Assembly (NCBI GenBank): GCA_046351325.1
Contig: JAXLYR010000002.1
Coordinates: 930,001-994,000 of the forward strand
Reading direction: 5' to 3'
Length of the DNA stretch: 64,000 nt
Source: Xiheicaenibacterium sp046351325
Lineage (GTDB): Bacteria > Myxococcota_A > Polyangia > Polyangiales > Polyangiaceae
This document shows positions 8,638 through 17,685 of the stretch, piece after piece (the stretch's first letter is position 1; the number at the start of each line of letters is the position of its first letter). Made by a program: the position numbers and the translations under genes. The notes under the pieces are model-generated. The model worked only from the letters and a program-made list of their open reading frames with translations. It searched no databases and was not told where the DNA came from.

Positions 8638-8782
8638 GCACCAAGAAAAAAGCGGTTCCCCGCGGACTTGCGTGAAGTTAGGTGGGTCTCGCCTCCACGT
8701 TACGCAGCGCGCCGCGTCCAAGATTCGTCAGTCGCATCAGCCGTGCGTAGCGTCGTACGCACTCCGGACGTTCACCCCAGGG

Positions 8783-9349
8783 TTACCCCGAGGCGCTCGA
8801 TTCCAGGAGGCTCACGCAGTGAACGCGGAGCTTCTCCACGAGGCTCAGCGCAGCGTCGCTCGCGTCGCCGCGGACGTGCAGCTCGACCCCGGGGAAAAGA
8901 ACGACCCGATCCCAGCGCTCGGCGCCGATGGGTGGGCGCGCGACCGCAGGTGCAGGTGGTGCCGCGGCTTGAGTCCGCACGCCGATCGCCGCCGCGAGCG
9001 TCGGCTTGTGCGCGACCGCCTCCAACGCGACAGCCTCGAGCTCGGCTGCGCTCATCGCGCCCATGCGGAGTTTGATGGCGCTGAGCCCGAGGCGCTCTCG
9101 CTCTCGAAACGCGCGCGCGACGATCAGCTCGACGAGCTGCGCGCGCTCGTAACGCGTGCCGCGCGCGGCGAACTTCGGCGCTTTGACGAGCCCCTCTCGG
9201 ATGTAGAGGCCTACGAGGCGATGGCTCACGCCCGCGAGCGACGCGAACTCCGACAGCGTCCAACCCTCACGCGGCTTCGCGCGGCTTGGCCGCCGATAGC
9301 TCCGCGAACGCACCAGCTTCCCACCGCGCCTCCACCGCCTTTGCGCCAC
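8783..9349 (-). CDS. MerR-family transcriptional regulator
   Basis: A 188-residue protein. The winged-helix DNA-binding region is at about residues 27-95: GWTLSEFASLAGVSHRLVGL is the HTH, followed by IREGLVKAP, typical of MerR (Y-x-R-x-G-L). A dimerisation helix follows (LVELIVARAFRERERLGLS). There is no B12-binding or Cys-rich metal domain; the C-terminal 90 residues are Ala/Pro-rich and then a small alpha/beta segment (VVLFPGVELHVRGD). The effector is therefore unknown. The N-terminus is unusually basic (RRWRRGGKLVRSRSYRR), which may add DNA contacts or indicate that the true start is internal. Its own upstream region contains the 42-bp repeat array at 9392-9727, a possible binding region. 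Confidence 0.8.
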   Translation of the reverse strand: MAQRRWRRGGKLVRSRSYRRPSRAKPREGWTLSEFASLAGVSHRLVGLYIREGLVKAPKFAARGTRYERAQLVELIVARAFRERERLGLSAIKLRMGAMSAAELEAVALEAVAHKPTLAAAIGVRTQAAAPPAPAVARPPIGAERWDRVVLFPGVELHVRGDASDAALSLVEKLRVHCVSLLESSASG

Positions 9350-9391
9350 GCGCTCAGCGTAACGCGCGTCGCGTGCTCCGCTGACGAGAAA

Positions 9392-9727
9392 GAGGCTCTC
9401 AGAGCCCCAATCAACCGGGTGGATGACCTAATCGAGGCTCTCAGAGCCCTGAATACACCGGTAGACCACGTAATTGAGGTCGCCAGAGCCCCAATTAACC
9501 GGTCTGCCCACCTATTCGAGGTAGCCAGAGCGATGTTTGTGGTCCTCGATCACGCAATCACCGCTGTGCATGTCGTATTTGCGCGCTCGATGCGTAGATG
9601 AATCGCTATCAGTGCGATGATTGCGTGCCGCGTCCACGTGATAGAGGCAGTAAACGCTGAGATTACGCGCCCTACAGGTGTAATCAGGGTCGGCGATGCC
9701 CCAAATGCGTTCGCCGAGCGAGCGCTC
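9392..9727. repeat. Degenerate 42-bp tandem repeat array (about 8 units)
   Basis: Units begin at 9392, 9434, 9476, 9518, 9560, 9602, 9644 and 9686, all exactly 42 bp apart. The first four are obvious: each starts GAG-G, shares AGAGCC or a close variant, and most end in TAATC, TAATT or CAATC. Units 1 and 2 share a 13-bp inverted repeat, GGCTCTCAGAGCC. Later units are decayed but keep the phase. The array fills the gap between a MerR gene start (9349) and the downstream end of the gene at 9735, and it is AT-richer than its surroundings. Period 42 is both 14 codons and four helical turns, so either an operator array or a relic of coding repeats is possible. No gene is called here. Confidence 0.6.
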
Positions 9728-9734
9728 GTTGCTT

Positions 9735-10241
9735 TTACGGCGGATAGGAAGCGCCCGCGCTCACGGGAGTGGTTCCGAGGGCGCGCTGGAGCCGCCCGAG
9801 GTCCAGCACGAGCTGCGCTTGCGGTGGTGTCTCGGGCCCCGCGGCCTCGGCGACGCGGGAGAGGCCCTCCGCTACGGTCGAGGTGACGAAGTGATCGCGC
9901 GTGCGCCCGTGCAGGATCGCGAGGCCTCGCATCACCGTCCGAACCAGCATGACGCGCAGGTCGTCGCCCACTGGGGTCGTGACGAGGCGACGAAGCTTGT
10001 CTCCGATCTTCCGCATGCGCACCGAGTTCTCCTCGCGCGTCGGAGCGTCGGGCGGGTCGGCCGTGGGGAGGATGAGCATGAAGCCCATCGCGGGCGCGCT
10101 GCGACTTGCGAGGAATTCGTCGATGCGGTCGAAGAGCCAGCGGGTGCGGTGGAGCTTGGCGGGGCTCTTGTAAACGATGAGCAGCACGTCTCCGCGCGTG
10201 GTCATTGCGACGCCGTCGAACTGAAGAACCTCTTCCCCCAT
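9735..10241 (-). CDS. Conserved-type hypothetical cytoplasmic protein
   Basis: A 168-residue protein, ATG 10241. It has no signal peptide or membrane segment. An alternating strand/helix pattern (VAMTTRGDVLLIVYKSP, then LFDRIDEFLASR, MGFMLILPTADPPDAP, and LRVMLVRTVMRGLAIL) suggests a compact alpha/beta fold of roughly STAS-like size, but I see no diagnostic motif and make no functional call. The C-terminus is Pro/Ala-rich and probably disordered. It lies 47 bp downstream of the TetR gene on the same strand, so the two may be cotranscribed. Confidence 0.6.
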   Translation of the reverse strand: MGEEVLQFDGVAMTTRGDVLLIVYKSPAKLHRTRWLFDRIDEFLASRSAPAMGFMLILPTADPPDAPTREENSVRMRKIGDKLRRLVTTPVGDDLRVMLVRTVMRGLAILHGRTRDHFVTSTVAEGLSRVAEAAGPETPPQAQLVLDLGRLQRALGTTPVSAGASYPP

Positions 10242-10288
10242 GATTGAATTATCTCCGTGGAGCGTGCGGATCGAAATCGTCGTCTTTT

Positions 10289-10879
10289 CTAGCGGCCCGA
10301 GAGATACCCGCTGAGGAGCCTCGTGAGCTCGGCCACGAGGAGCGGGTGGTCGAGGAGGTCCGGCCGGTGCGTGGCCGCGTCGTGGATGACTGCGTGCGCG
10401 GCCGTGCGTGCGATGAACGTCGCGAGCTCGACGTCAGGCACGCGGAGCAGGGGCATAACACGCTCGGCCCAGCGCAGTTCGCCCGCGCTCGGCGCGCGAC
10501 GCACGCGCGTCGAGCGAGGAAGCTCCTCGGCGAACACGCGGTGCAGCATGGGGTTCACCCGGTGCTCGCTCACGACGGCGTCGAGCAGAACGTGAAGGTA
10601 GTCGGAGAGCGTGAGCTTCGCCGGAGGGTCGGGCCACCGCTCCTCCATCGAGGCGATGTGCCGCCGCTGGAGCTCCGCGACGATGGCCTCTTTGTTGGGG
10701 AAGTACTGGTAGAGCGACGCGATGTTGACGCCGGCCTTCTTCGCGACCTCGTTCGTCGTGAAGCCCGCCCACCCGCGCCGCTGCAAAATGTAAGTCGCAG
10801 CTTGCAAGATGGCCTCGACGGTCGCCTGTGAGCGCTCTTGGAGCGGCTTCTTTCGTGCGGAGAGCGACCTCTTCGGCAT
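10289..10879 (-). CDS. TetR-family transcriptional repressor
   Basis: A 196-residue one-component regulator. The N-terminal HTH is canonical: TVEAILQAATYILQRRGWAG, then FTTNEVAKKAGVNIASLYQYF and NKEAIVAEL. The C-terminal ligand domain is helical, with FAEELPRSTRV and HAVIHDAATHRPD stretches resembling the common TetR_C group found in many proteobacteria. It is divergent from the oxidoreductase at 10942, and an 18-bp inverted repeat sits between them. Repression of both promoters and relief by a hydrophobic or quinone-like ligand is the usual arrangement for TetR/oxidoreductase pairs. The 10-bp operator core also appears before the lipid operon. Confidence 0.88.
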   Translation of the reverse strand: MPKRSLSARKKPLQERSQATVEAILQAATYILQRRGWAGFTTNEVAKKAGVNIASLYQYFPNKEAIVAELQRRHIASMEERWPDPPAKLTLSDYLHVLLDAVVSEHRVNPMLHRVFAEELPRSTRVRRAPSAGELRWAERVMPLLRVPDVELATFIARTAAHAVIHDAATHRPDLLDHPLLVAELTRLLSGYLSGR

Positions 10880-10914
10880 GGGTGAGGCTCCGGGCAGAAC
10901 GCAAGTTTCTAAGA

Positions 10915-10932
10915 TGCAAGTCGAAGCTTACA
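10915..10932. promoter_or_regulatory. Candidate TetR operator in the divergent promoter
   Basis: TGCAAGTCGAAGCTTACA is an imperfect inverted repeat (TGCAAG / CTTACA around TCGAAG). It sits 36 bp from the tetR start and just upstream of the oxidoreductase ATG, where a bound repressor would block both. The core GTCGAAGCTT is shared with the palindrome at 8595-8610. Confidence 0.45.
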
Positions 10933-10941
10933 TTCGTGGGG

Positions 10942-11538
10942 ATGAACGTCGCCATCGTCTTCAACCACCCCTACGAGGGCAGCTACTGCAGCGCGATGCT
11001 GGGCGCGGTCACGCGCGGGCTCGGTCGCGCCGGCCACTCGGTGGACCTCTTGCACCTCGACCGCGACGGCTTCGACCCCGTGATGAAGGCCGCGGACCTC
11101 GCGGCCTTCCGCGCCAAAGCTGCGATCGACCCGCAGGTGCTCGCTTACCAAGAGCGCATCGCGCGCGCGGACCACTTGGTCTTCATCTTCCCGATCTGGT
11201 GGGAGCTCATGCCGGCGCTGACCAAGGGCTTCATCGACAAGGTGATCTTCCCCGGCGTCGCGTACGACTACACGAACGACAAGAATTCGCTCATGCGCCC
11301 GCTGTGGACGAACCTCGGCGGCGTGACGATCCTCACCACGATGAACACGCCGGGCTGGCTCTACGCGCTCGTGTTCGGCAACGCGATCAAGAAGGCCCTG
11401 GTCTGGGGGACCTTCCGAAAGATGGGTTACCGCAATGTAAGTTGGCTTGGCTTCGACCGCGTGAAGGAGGTCCCGAAGACCAAGCGAGAGCGCTGGCTCC
11501 AAGAGGTCGAAGCGCGCTTCGCGAAGCTCGGGGCGTAG
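10942..11538 (+). CDS. NAD(P)H-dependent flavodoxin-fold oxidoreductase (KefF/NQO family)
   Basis: A 198-residue protein starting at ATG 10942; an in-frame extension to 10828 would run through the tetR start and is rejected. The fold is Flavodoxin_2: VAIVFNHPYEGSYCSAML (FMN phosphate loop), FIFPIWWELMPALTKGFIDK (the P-x-W-W motif typical of MdaB/KefF/NQO1), and LTTMNTPGWLY. Members reduce quinones or act as regulatory subunits. The protein is slightly smaller than mammalian NQO1 and matches bacterial enzymes. It is divergently paired with a TetR gene, suggesting induction by an electrophile or quinone. No membrane transporter partner (KefC) is nearby, so a quinone reductase role is favoured. 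Confidence 0.82.
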   Translation: MNVAIVFNHPYEGSYCSAMLGAVTRGLGRAGHSVDLLHLDRDGFDPVMKAADLAAFRAKAAIDPQVLAYQERIARADHLVFIFPIWWELMPALTKGFIDKVIFPGVAYDYTNDKNSLMRPLWTNLGGVTILTTMNTPGWLYALVFGNAIKKALVWGTFRKMGYRNVSWLGFDRVKEVPKTKRERWLQEVEARFAKLGA

Positions 11539-11548
11539 CGGTCGAGGG

Positions 11549-13414
11549 CTACTGCTTGTCGAAGCTCGACCCGCCCCACTTGTACTTGAGCGACTTCTGC
11601 GAACCCCAAGGCAGGAGGAGTGGCTCGACGCCGCCGACTGCGCTCGTGTCCTCGGCGAAGGGGTAGCTCTCCTTCGTGAAGCCGGAGGCTTTGCCTGGGG
11701 TGAGGGTGATGTTGCCCTTGCCGTCGTAGCTGACGTTGCCCGTGACTTTGTTCGAGCCGATCGCGCGCGAGAGCTCGGCGGCGAAGACGCGGCGCACGCC
11801 GTCCTTCGTCACGCGGTAGACGAGCTCGACCGTGCGCTCGACGTCCTCTTTGTTCGGGCCCTTGGCCTTGAGGATGCCGCGGACGAGGATGTCCTGTTTG
11901 CCGTCGCCGCTGACGTCTTTGGTGGTGACCGTCTTCACGTCGCCGGCTGATGCGAATGGCAGCGAGACGTAGCTGTAGCTCGTGCCGCCCTTGTAACCGG
12001 TGCCGAGGACTGCGAGCTCGGTGCCGTGGACGACGACGCGCTCGGAGGTCCCGTCCTCGGCGACGTCAGCGTTGACGTCGAATGCAGGGCTTCCCTTGAT
12101 GCTGCGGTCCTTCTTGTAGGCCTCGTAGAGCTTGCCCGCGTCGACCTTGGGCGCGGTCGTCGTGTTGTTCGTCGTCGCCGTGGTCTTGGGCTCGGGCTTG
12201 GTCTCGACCGCGGCCTGCGGCTTCGTCTTCTCCGACTTGTCGAACGTGCTGCCCTTCAGCTTGTAGGTCTGGCTCTCGACATTGCCCCACGGCAGCACGA
12301 TGGAGTCGAACGCAGCCTCGGTCGGCTCGGCATAGCTCTTGGCGTCGAGCCCTTTGGCGGAGCCGGGCTTCACCGTGATGGTGGGCTTGCCGCCGTCGGA
12401 GCCGAAGGTGATCTCGTTCGTGACGGTGCCTTTCTCGGTCTCGACCGAGGTCTCGTGGATGAAGAGCGTCGTCGGGACCTCGGACGTGCCGAACGACAAG
12501 ATGTGCATGACCTCGCGCGTGGTCTTCGACTTCGTGAAGCGCTTCGTGAAGACGAGGTCGTCGCGGCCGTCACCGTCGACGTCGCGCAGGGTCAGGCTCT
12601 TCACCGAGAGGGTGAAGCCCGCGGTCGCCATGTCGTTCCAGTAGTACTCCTTGCCGCTGCGGAAGTTGGGGCCGAGCACGACGAGGAACTTGTCGTTCAC
12701 GAGGACCCGCTCCTTCATCGAGTCGCCGAAGACGTTCGCGAGGAGGTCGGAGCTGGGCGTGCCGAGCTTCTTCTCTTTGATGAGGCCGGCCTCGAGCGAT
12801 TGCTCGGCGAGCGAGCGGAGCGGCGCGAGTTTGTCGGTGCTGGAGACCGTGCCGACGACGCCCTCGACCGAGCCATCCCCGTCGACGTCGAAGACGAAGA
12901 TGCCTGCCTTCATCCCGACGCGCGTGGTGCTCGCGCCGTCGAGCGCGGACCAGGGAAAGCTCGCTTCGAGCGACCAGCCAGTCTTGTCCGGAGCCTCGAC
13001 GACCTTCGCGCCGGAGATGGCCTTGCCCCCGAGGGTTGCTTTGCCGGCGCTCTTGCCGGGGAGGCCTGGGACGAGCGTGACGGTCTGCGCGCTGCCGCCG
13101 AGCGACAGGACGACGTCGACGCGATCGCCGCCCTCACCACCCTTGAAGACGTCGTCTTTGACCTCGACGGCGACGTAGAGGTTCTTGTCGTCGAACGCGA
13201 CCATCGTCGTCGCGGCGAGGTCGGCGCCGCCTGTCTTGCCCTTCACCGAGCTCGAGAGCGACACCGACGAGCCCGGCCACTCGCCGGGGATGCCGTCCAT
13301 GTTCGGCGCCTTCTCCATGCGAGCGAGGTCGAGCCCCGCAGCGCTCGCTTGAGCGGCAAACAACGAGACGAGGGCGCACGAAGAGACTGCGAGGAAGGTT
13401 CGCGACACCGTCAT
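11549..13414 (-). CDS. Secreted protein with CBM9-like domain
   Basis: The start is placed at ATG 13414, where a Sec signal begins (MTVSRTFLAVSSCALVSLFA, cleavage near AQASA-AG); 50 upstream in-frame codons are not credible. Residues about 27-190 look like a carbohydrate-binding module family 9 fold: MEKAPNMDGIPGEWPGS, then ATTMVAFDDKNLYVAVEVKD and SFPWSALDG. Two later segments carry Asp-rich loops resembling FG-GAP/calcium sites (RDVDGDGRDDLVF and KDVSGDGKQDILV). A Lys/Thr/Pro linker lies between two similar C-terminal modules, each followed by a LPWG motif. It is about 621 residues, periplasmic or secreted. No catalytic domain is seen, so binding of a polymer or a structural role is likely. 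Confidence 0.65.
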   Translation of the reverse strand: MTVSRTFLAVSSCALVSLFAAQASAAGLDLARMEKAPNMDGIPGEWPGSSVSLSSSVKGKTGGADLAATTMVAFDDKNLYVAVEVKDDVFKGGEGGDRVDVVLSLGGSAQTVTLVPGLPGKSAGKATLGGKAISGAKVVEAPDKTGWSLEASFPWSALDGASTTRVGMKAGIFVFDVDGDGSVEGVVGTVSSTDKLAPLRSLAEQSLEAGLIKEKKLGTPSSDLLANVFGDSMKERVLVNDKFLVVLGPNFRSGKEYYWNDMATAGFTLSVKSLTLRDVDGDGRDDLVFTKRFTKSKTTREVMHILSFGTSEVPTTLFIHETSVETEKGTVTNEITFGSDGGKPTITVKPGSAKGLDAKSYAEPTEAAFDSIVLPWGNVESQTYKLKGSTFDKSEKTKPQAAVETKPEPKTTATTNNTTTAPKVDAGKLYEAYKKDRSIKGSPAFDVNADVAEDGTSERVVVHGTELAVLGTGYKGGTSYSYVSLPFASAGDVKTVTTKDVSGDGKQDILVRGILKAKGPNKEDVERTVELVYRVTKDGVRRVFAAELSRAIGSNKVTGNVSYDGKGNITLTPGKASGFTKESYPFAEDTSAVGGVEPLLLPWGSQKSLKYKWGGSSFDKQ

Positions 13415-13538
13415 GGCTGGCGTTGGACGATGCTGCGCGAGAATTGTTCCACGCCGCAAGCGAGGAGAGCAGGCGCTGAGGCGGTCAGCGCGCGATCGAG
13501 CGCCGACGGGTGCACCTCGCATTTCTTTCACGGGCCAA

Positions 13539-13559
13539 CCTTTTCGCCCTTGGCGAAAA
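13539..13559. terminator. Strong hairpin downstream of the pspA-like gene
   Basis: CTTTTCGCC-CTT-GGCGAAAAG is a perfect 9-bp stem with a 3-nt loop. It lies 104 bp past the end of the pspA-like gene and 125 bp before the CBM9 gene start, both on the minus strand. Two weaker G/C hairpins (13573-13591 and around 13597) lie between it and pspA. It has no U-tract, so it could also be an mRNA-stabilising structure. Confidence 0.45.
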
Positions 13560-13662
13560 GACATGGCCCGGCGATGGGGCCCCTCCCCATCCAGAGCGAA
13601 CGGGGCCCCAACCCCGTCGCCCCTGACTTTGGCCGCCTCGCTGCTGGACTTTGCTGACAGAC

Positions 13663-14514
<852 letters not shown>

Positions 14515-14583
14515 CGTGGTCGTCCGTGGCTGGCTTCGGGCTAACGGCGTCGAGAGTGGCGCTGAGGTTCGGTCACGTGCGGT

Positions 14584-14979
14584 CTAGTCGCGCACGCTGT
14601 GGGCCAGCTCTTTCGTGTGCTGGACGAGCGCGAGGTCGATGTCGCTCAGCGTAACCTCGAGCTCGTTCGCGTCCAGGTTCTCGAGGGCGAGCGCGGCGCT
14701 GAGGACGATGTTGCCCTGCTCGAGACCGTACGCGGCGTGCATCAGATCGGTCGCGTTGAGCTCGAGCAACCTGCGGAAGATGCGGAGCGCGTGCGCCTCG
14801 TCCTTCGGCGCGGGGCCGATGCCGACGTGGATGGCGACGATGGGCGGCGACACGCGGATCGCGATGAGCGCGCCCGAGGAGGAGCGCGTCAAGAAGGTGG
14901 TCGTTCCACCGTCGGCCTTCTCGAAATGGCGGCCGAGGTTGAGCAGCATCGTCTCGATGTCGTCGGCGGTCTTGGGCAT
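14584..14979 (-). CDS. YbjN / CesT-like small chaperone-fold protein
   Basis: A 131-residue soluble protein. The order of elements (helix ADDIETMLLNLGRHFEKAD, strands TTFLTRSSSGALIAIRVS and PIVAIHVGIG, helix IFRRLLELNATDLMHAAYGL, strand GNIVLSAALALENL, helix) fits the Tir-chaperone/YbjN fold (type III secretion chaperone-like superfamily). No secretion system is encoded nearby. It immediately precedes the PspA-like gene, so a role in binding or regulating that protein is plausible but unproven. It is divergent from the kinase at 15101, with 121 bp between starts. Confidence 0.6.
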   Translation of the reverse strand: MPKTADDIETMLLNLGRHFEKADGGTTTFLTRSSSGALIAIRVSPPIVAIHVGIGPAPKDEAHALRIFRRLLELNATDLMHAAYGLEQGNIVLSAALALENLDANELEVTLSDIDLALVQHTKELAHSVRD

Positions 14980-15100
14980 GGGGTCGAGCGCAGACTACAC
15001 GCTCGCACGCGGAAGTTGAATTCACCCTGCGGGGCGTCTCTCCCCGCATTTTCTAGTTCGCTTCCAGGCCGGTTGCCGGTACGTTGCCGATCCAGGATTC

Positions 15101-16318
15101 GTGGCGATCCACCCCGGAGATATCCTCGCTGGTTATCGCGTAACACGCCTTCTCGGCCGCGGAGGAATGGGGGAGGTGTGGGGCGCCGTGGACGATCGCA
15201 CGGGGCGAGACGTCGCGCTGAAGGTCCTCCTGCAGCGGGCCGCCATGAAGCCCGACCTCGTGAAGCGCTTCGAGCGCGAGGCCAAGATCACGAGCGCGAT
15301 CAAGAGCCCTTTCGTCTGCCAGCTCTACGAGGTCACGCAGACCGACGAGGGCGCGCACCTCTTGGTCTTCGAGCAGCTCGCTGGTGAGTCGCTGTCCGAT
15401 CGGTTGAAGCGCGAGACCTACCTGCCGCTCGGCGAGGTCGGGATCATCATCGACGACGTGTTGAACGGCCTGGTCGCGGCGCACGCGGCCGGCGTGATCC
15501 ATCGCGACCTCAAGCCGGGGAACATCTTCCTCGAGCGCGTGAACGATCCGAAGCGCCCGGAGCGAGCAAAAATCCTCGATTTTGGGATCTCGAAGATCAC
15601 CGGGCACGGCGAGAAGGAGCCGACGCTGACGGCCTTCGACGCGACGCTCGGGTCGTTCGCGTACATGGCGCCCGAACAAATCAGGGGCGCCGCGCGCGCG
15701 GACGAGCGCGCGGACATCTACGCCGTCGGCGCGGTCGCGTTCCGCGCGCTCGCGGGGCGCTTGCCGTTCGAGGGCACGAGCGCGGCGGTGCTCGTGAGCC
15801 TCAAGCTCGATCGGAGCGCGCCCACGCTCGAGGTCGCGACCGGCGAGAAGTGGCCCGCGGGCGTCGAGCGCTTCCTCGAGAAGGCCCTCGCGCGGCAGCG
15901 CGAGCAGCGGTTCGCGAGCGCGAGCGAGGCCCTCGAGGCTTGGCGCGCGAGTCAGCCTGGCAACATCACGAAGGTCAAGCTGCCGCCGTCGCATCCGCCC
16001 TCTCGCAAGGGTGACGCTCCGCCGAGCCAGCGCCCACCGAGCCAGCGCGCGCCGAGCCAGCGCGCGCCCATGCCGCCGACGAGCCAGCGCGCGATGCCGC
16101 CGACGAGCCAGCGCGCCGTCGCCGAGCCGCCCGAGGCCTCGCCGATCGTGCCGGCCTTTCCCGAAGACATGCCGACCGAAGTCGATGACCATCCTCCGAC
16201 GATGGATGGATGGGCAGAGCCCCAGCGTGCGCACCCGCCGCGCACGAAGGACACACGAGAGAACACCGGCCGCTCCACGCGCATCTCGCGTGCGGGTCGC
16301 AAGCAAGGAGGCCGCTGA
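15101..16318 (+). CDS. Soluble Ser/Thr protein kinase (Hanks type)
   Basis: A 405-residue kinase, GTG start 15101 (VAIHPGDILAGYRV). Catalytic elements are complete: Gly loop LLGRGGMGEVW, Lys41 in VALKVLL, HRDLKPGN with Asp136, DFG at 160-162, and MAPEQIRG. The domain ends near residue 275. The C-terminal 130 residues are disordered and include a run of PSQR/TSQRA repeats; there is no transmembrane helix or sensor domain, so it is cytoplasmic. The next gene abuts its stop codon and encodes an FHA-containing sigma-54 activator. FHA domains bind phosphothreonine, so that protein is the obvious substrate or reader. Kinase/FHA-activator pairs are frequent in myxobacteria and link phosphorylation to developmental transcription. 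Confidence 0.93.
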   Translation: MAIHPGDILAGYRVTRLLGRGGMGEVWGAVDDRTGRDVALKVLLQRAAMKPDLVKRFEREAKITSAIKSPFVCQLYEVTQTDEGAHLLVFEQLAGESLSDRLKRETYLPLGEVGIIIDDVLNGLVAAHAAGVIHRDLKPGNIFLERVNDPKRPERAKILDFGISKITGHGEKEPTLTAFDATLGSFAYMAPEQIRGAARADERADIYAVGAVAFRALAGRLPFEGTSAAVLVSLKLDRSAPTLEVATGEKWPAGVERFLEKALARQREQRFASASEALEAWRASQPGNITKVKLPPSHPPSRKGDAPPSQRPPSQRAPSQRAPMPPTSQRAMPPTSQRAVAEPPEASPIVPAFPEDMPTEVDDHPPTMDGWAEPQRAHPPRTKDTRENTGRSTRISRAGRKQGGR

Positions 16319-17665
16319 GTGCTGGACGCAACCGTCGCAGGATCGAAGTCTCGACTCGAGGTGCGTGGGGGGCGCATCCGGATCGGCAAAGGGGACTGGC
16401 ACGAGATCGGGACCGAGCCGGTCGTGGTCGGGCGAAACGCCGCGTGTCAGCTCGTGGTCGACGACGGCAAGGTGAGCGCCGTGCACGCGGAGTTCGTCGC
16501 GACGCCGAGCGGCGTCCGCATCCGTGATCTCGGCAGCCGCAACGGCACTTGGATCGGCGGCGTGCGCATCGGCGACGCCTACCTCTCGACCAACACCAAG
16601 CTTCGTATCGGCGAGTCCGAGGTCCAGTTCGAGGCGCTTCGACCCGAGAAGGTCCCGATCCCCGCGATCCCTTCGTTCGGTCCGCTCGTCGGCAACGCGC
16701 CTCCGATGCGGGCGATCTTCGATCGCCTGTCGAAGATCGCGCCGACCGATCTGACGGTGCTCATCCAAGGTGAGACCGGCACCGGCAAGGAGCTCGTCGC
16801 GCAGGCGATTCACTTGGCGTCGCAGCGCGCGAAGAAGCCGTTCGTCGTGGTCGATTGCGGGTCGATCCCGCCGACGCTCGCCGAGGCCACGCTCTTCGGA
16901 CACGAGCGCGGCGCGTTCACCGGCGCGGTCGACAAGCGCCTCTCACCCTTCGAGGAGGCGAACGGCGGCACCATCTTCCTCGACGAGCTCGGTGAGCTCC
17001 CGCTCGACGTTCAGCCGAAGCTATTGCGCGCGCTCGCCGAGCGCCGGGTGAAGAGCGTCGGCGGCTCGACCTACCGCGAGGTCGACGTCCGTGTGCTCGC
17101 CGCGACGCGCCGCGATCTCGTGCGCGCGGTCAACGCGGGCACCTTCCGGAGCGACGTCTACTTCCGCGTTGCGCAGGTGAAGATCGAGATGATGGCCCTC
17201 CGCCAGCGCGCCGAGGACATCCCGGTCCTCGTCCGCAAGATGCTGAAGGACCTCGGCGACGAGTCCGCGTACGAGCGCGTGACCACGGTGACGCTCGAGA
17301 GGCTCATGCGGCACGACTGGCCCGGCAACGTTCGCGAGCTCCGAAACGCGGTCGCGGTCGCACACGCGCTCGCGGTCGAGGGCGAGGAGATCGACATCGC
17401 CGCGCACCTCGGCGCGCTCTCCGAGAGCCCGGCTGCGACGGCGACGGGCGGCGGCAACATCGCCGTGTCGTTCCGCGGCCGCCCCTTCCAGGACGCGAAG
17501 CGCGACGTGATGGAGCGCTTCGCGCGCGACTACTTCGCGGCGCTCGCCGAGGACGCGAAGGGCAACGTGAGCGAGATGGCGCGGCGCGCGGGCATGGAGC
17601 GCGCGCACGTGCGCGGCTACCTGCGTAAGCACGGGATCGGCTCGAAGCCCGACTCGGATGGTTGA
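16319..17665 (+). CDS. FHA-domain sigma-54-dependent transcriptional activator
   Basis: A 448-residue enhancer-binding protein; GTG 16319 directly follows the kinase stop, with AAGGAGG upstream. Residues about 30-105 form an FHA domain (VVVGRNAACQLVVDDGKVS, HAEF, DLGSRNGTWIGG). The AAA+ domain has Walker A GETGTGKE, the sigma-54-contacting GAFTGA in HERGAFTGAVDK, Walker B GGTIFLDELGEL, and an arginine-finger region (FRSDVYFRVAQ). The C-terminus has a Fis-type HTH (NVSEMARRAGMERAHVRGYL). There is no response-regulator receiver domain; control is presumably through phosphopeptide binding with the upstream kinase. Targets are unknown; the lipid operon has a sigma-54-like promoter, but no link is shown. 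Confidence 0.94.
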   Translation: MLDATVAGSKSRLEVRGGRIRIGKGDWHEIGTEPVVVGRNAACQLVVDDGKVSAVHAEFVATPSGVRIRDLGSRNGTWIGGVRIGDAYLSTNTKLRIGESEVQFEALRPEKVPIPAIPSFGPLVGNAPPMRAIFDRLSKIAPTDLTVLIQGETGTGKELVAQAIHLASQRAKKPFVVVDCGSIPPTLAEATLFGHERGAFTGAVDKRLSPFEEANGGTIFLDELGELPLDVQPKLLRALAERRVKSVGGSTYREVDVRVLAATRRDLVRAVNAGTFRSDVYFRVAQVKIEMMALRQRAEDIPVLVRKMLKDLGDESAYERVTTVTLERLMRHDWPGNVRELRNAVAVAHALAVEGEEIDIAAHLGALSESPAATATGGGNIAVSFRGRPFQDAKRDVMERFARDYFAALAEDAKGNVSEMARRAGMERAHVRGYLRKHGIGSKPDSDG

Positions 17666-17685
17666 GCGCCGTTAAAGGAATCACG

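Noticed and set aside
7016..9601. 861-codon open frame on the plus strand across the ligase and merR genes
   Set aside because: It is the antisense shadow of high-GC genes; it is Asp/Arg/Val-rich with no domain, and the opposite strand has clear FAAL and MerR motifs. Only its last part touches the 42-bp repeats, which are listed separately.
9392..9727. CRISPR array
   Set aside because: Units are head-to-tail with no unique spacers, diverge along the array, and no cas genes are nearby.
15053..16903. 616-codon minus-strand open frame
   Set aside because: Antisense to the kinase and FHA activator; no motif.
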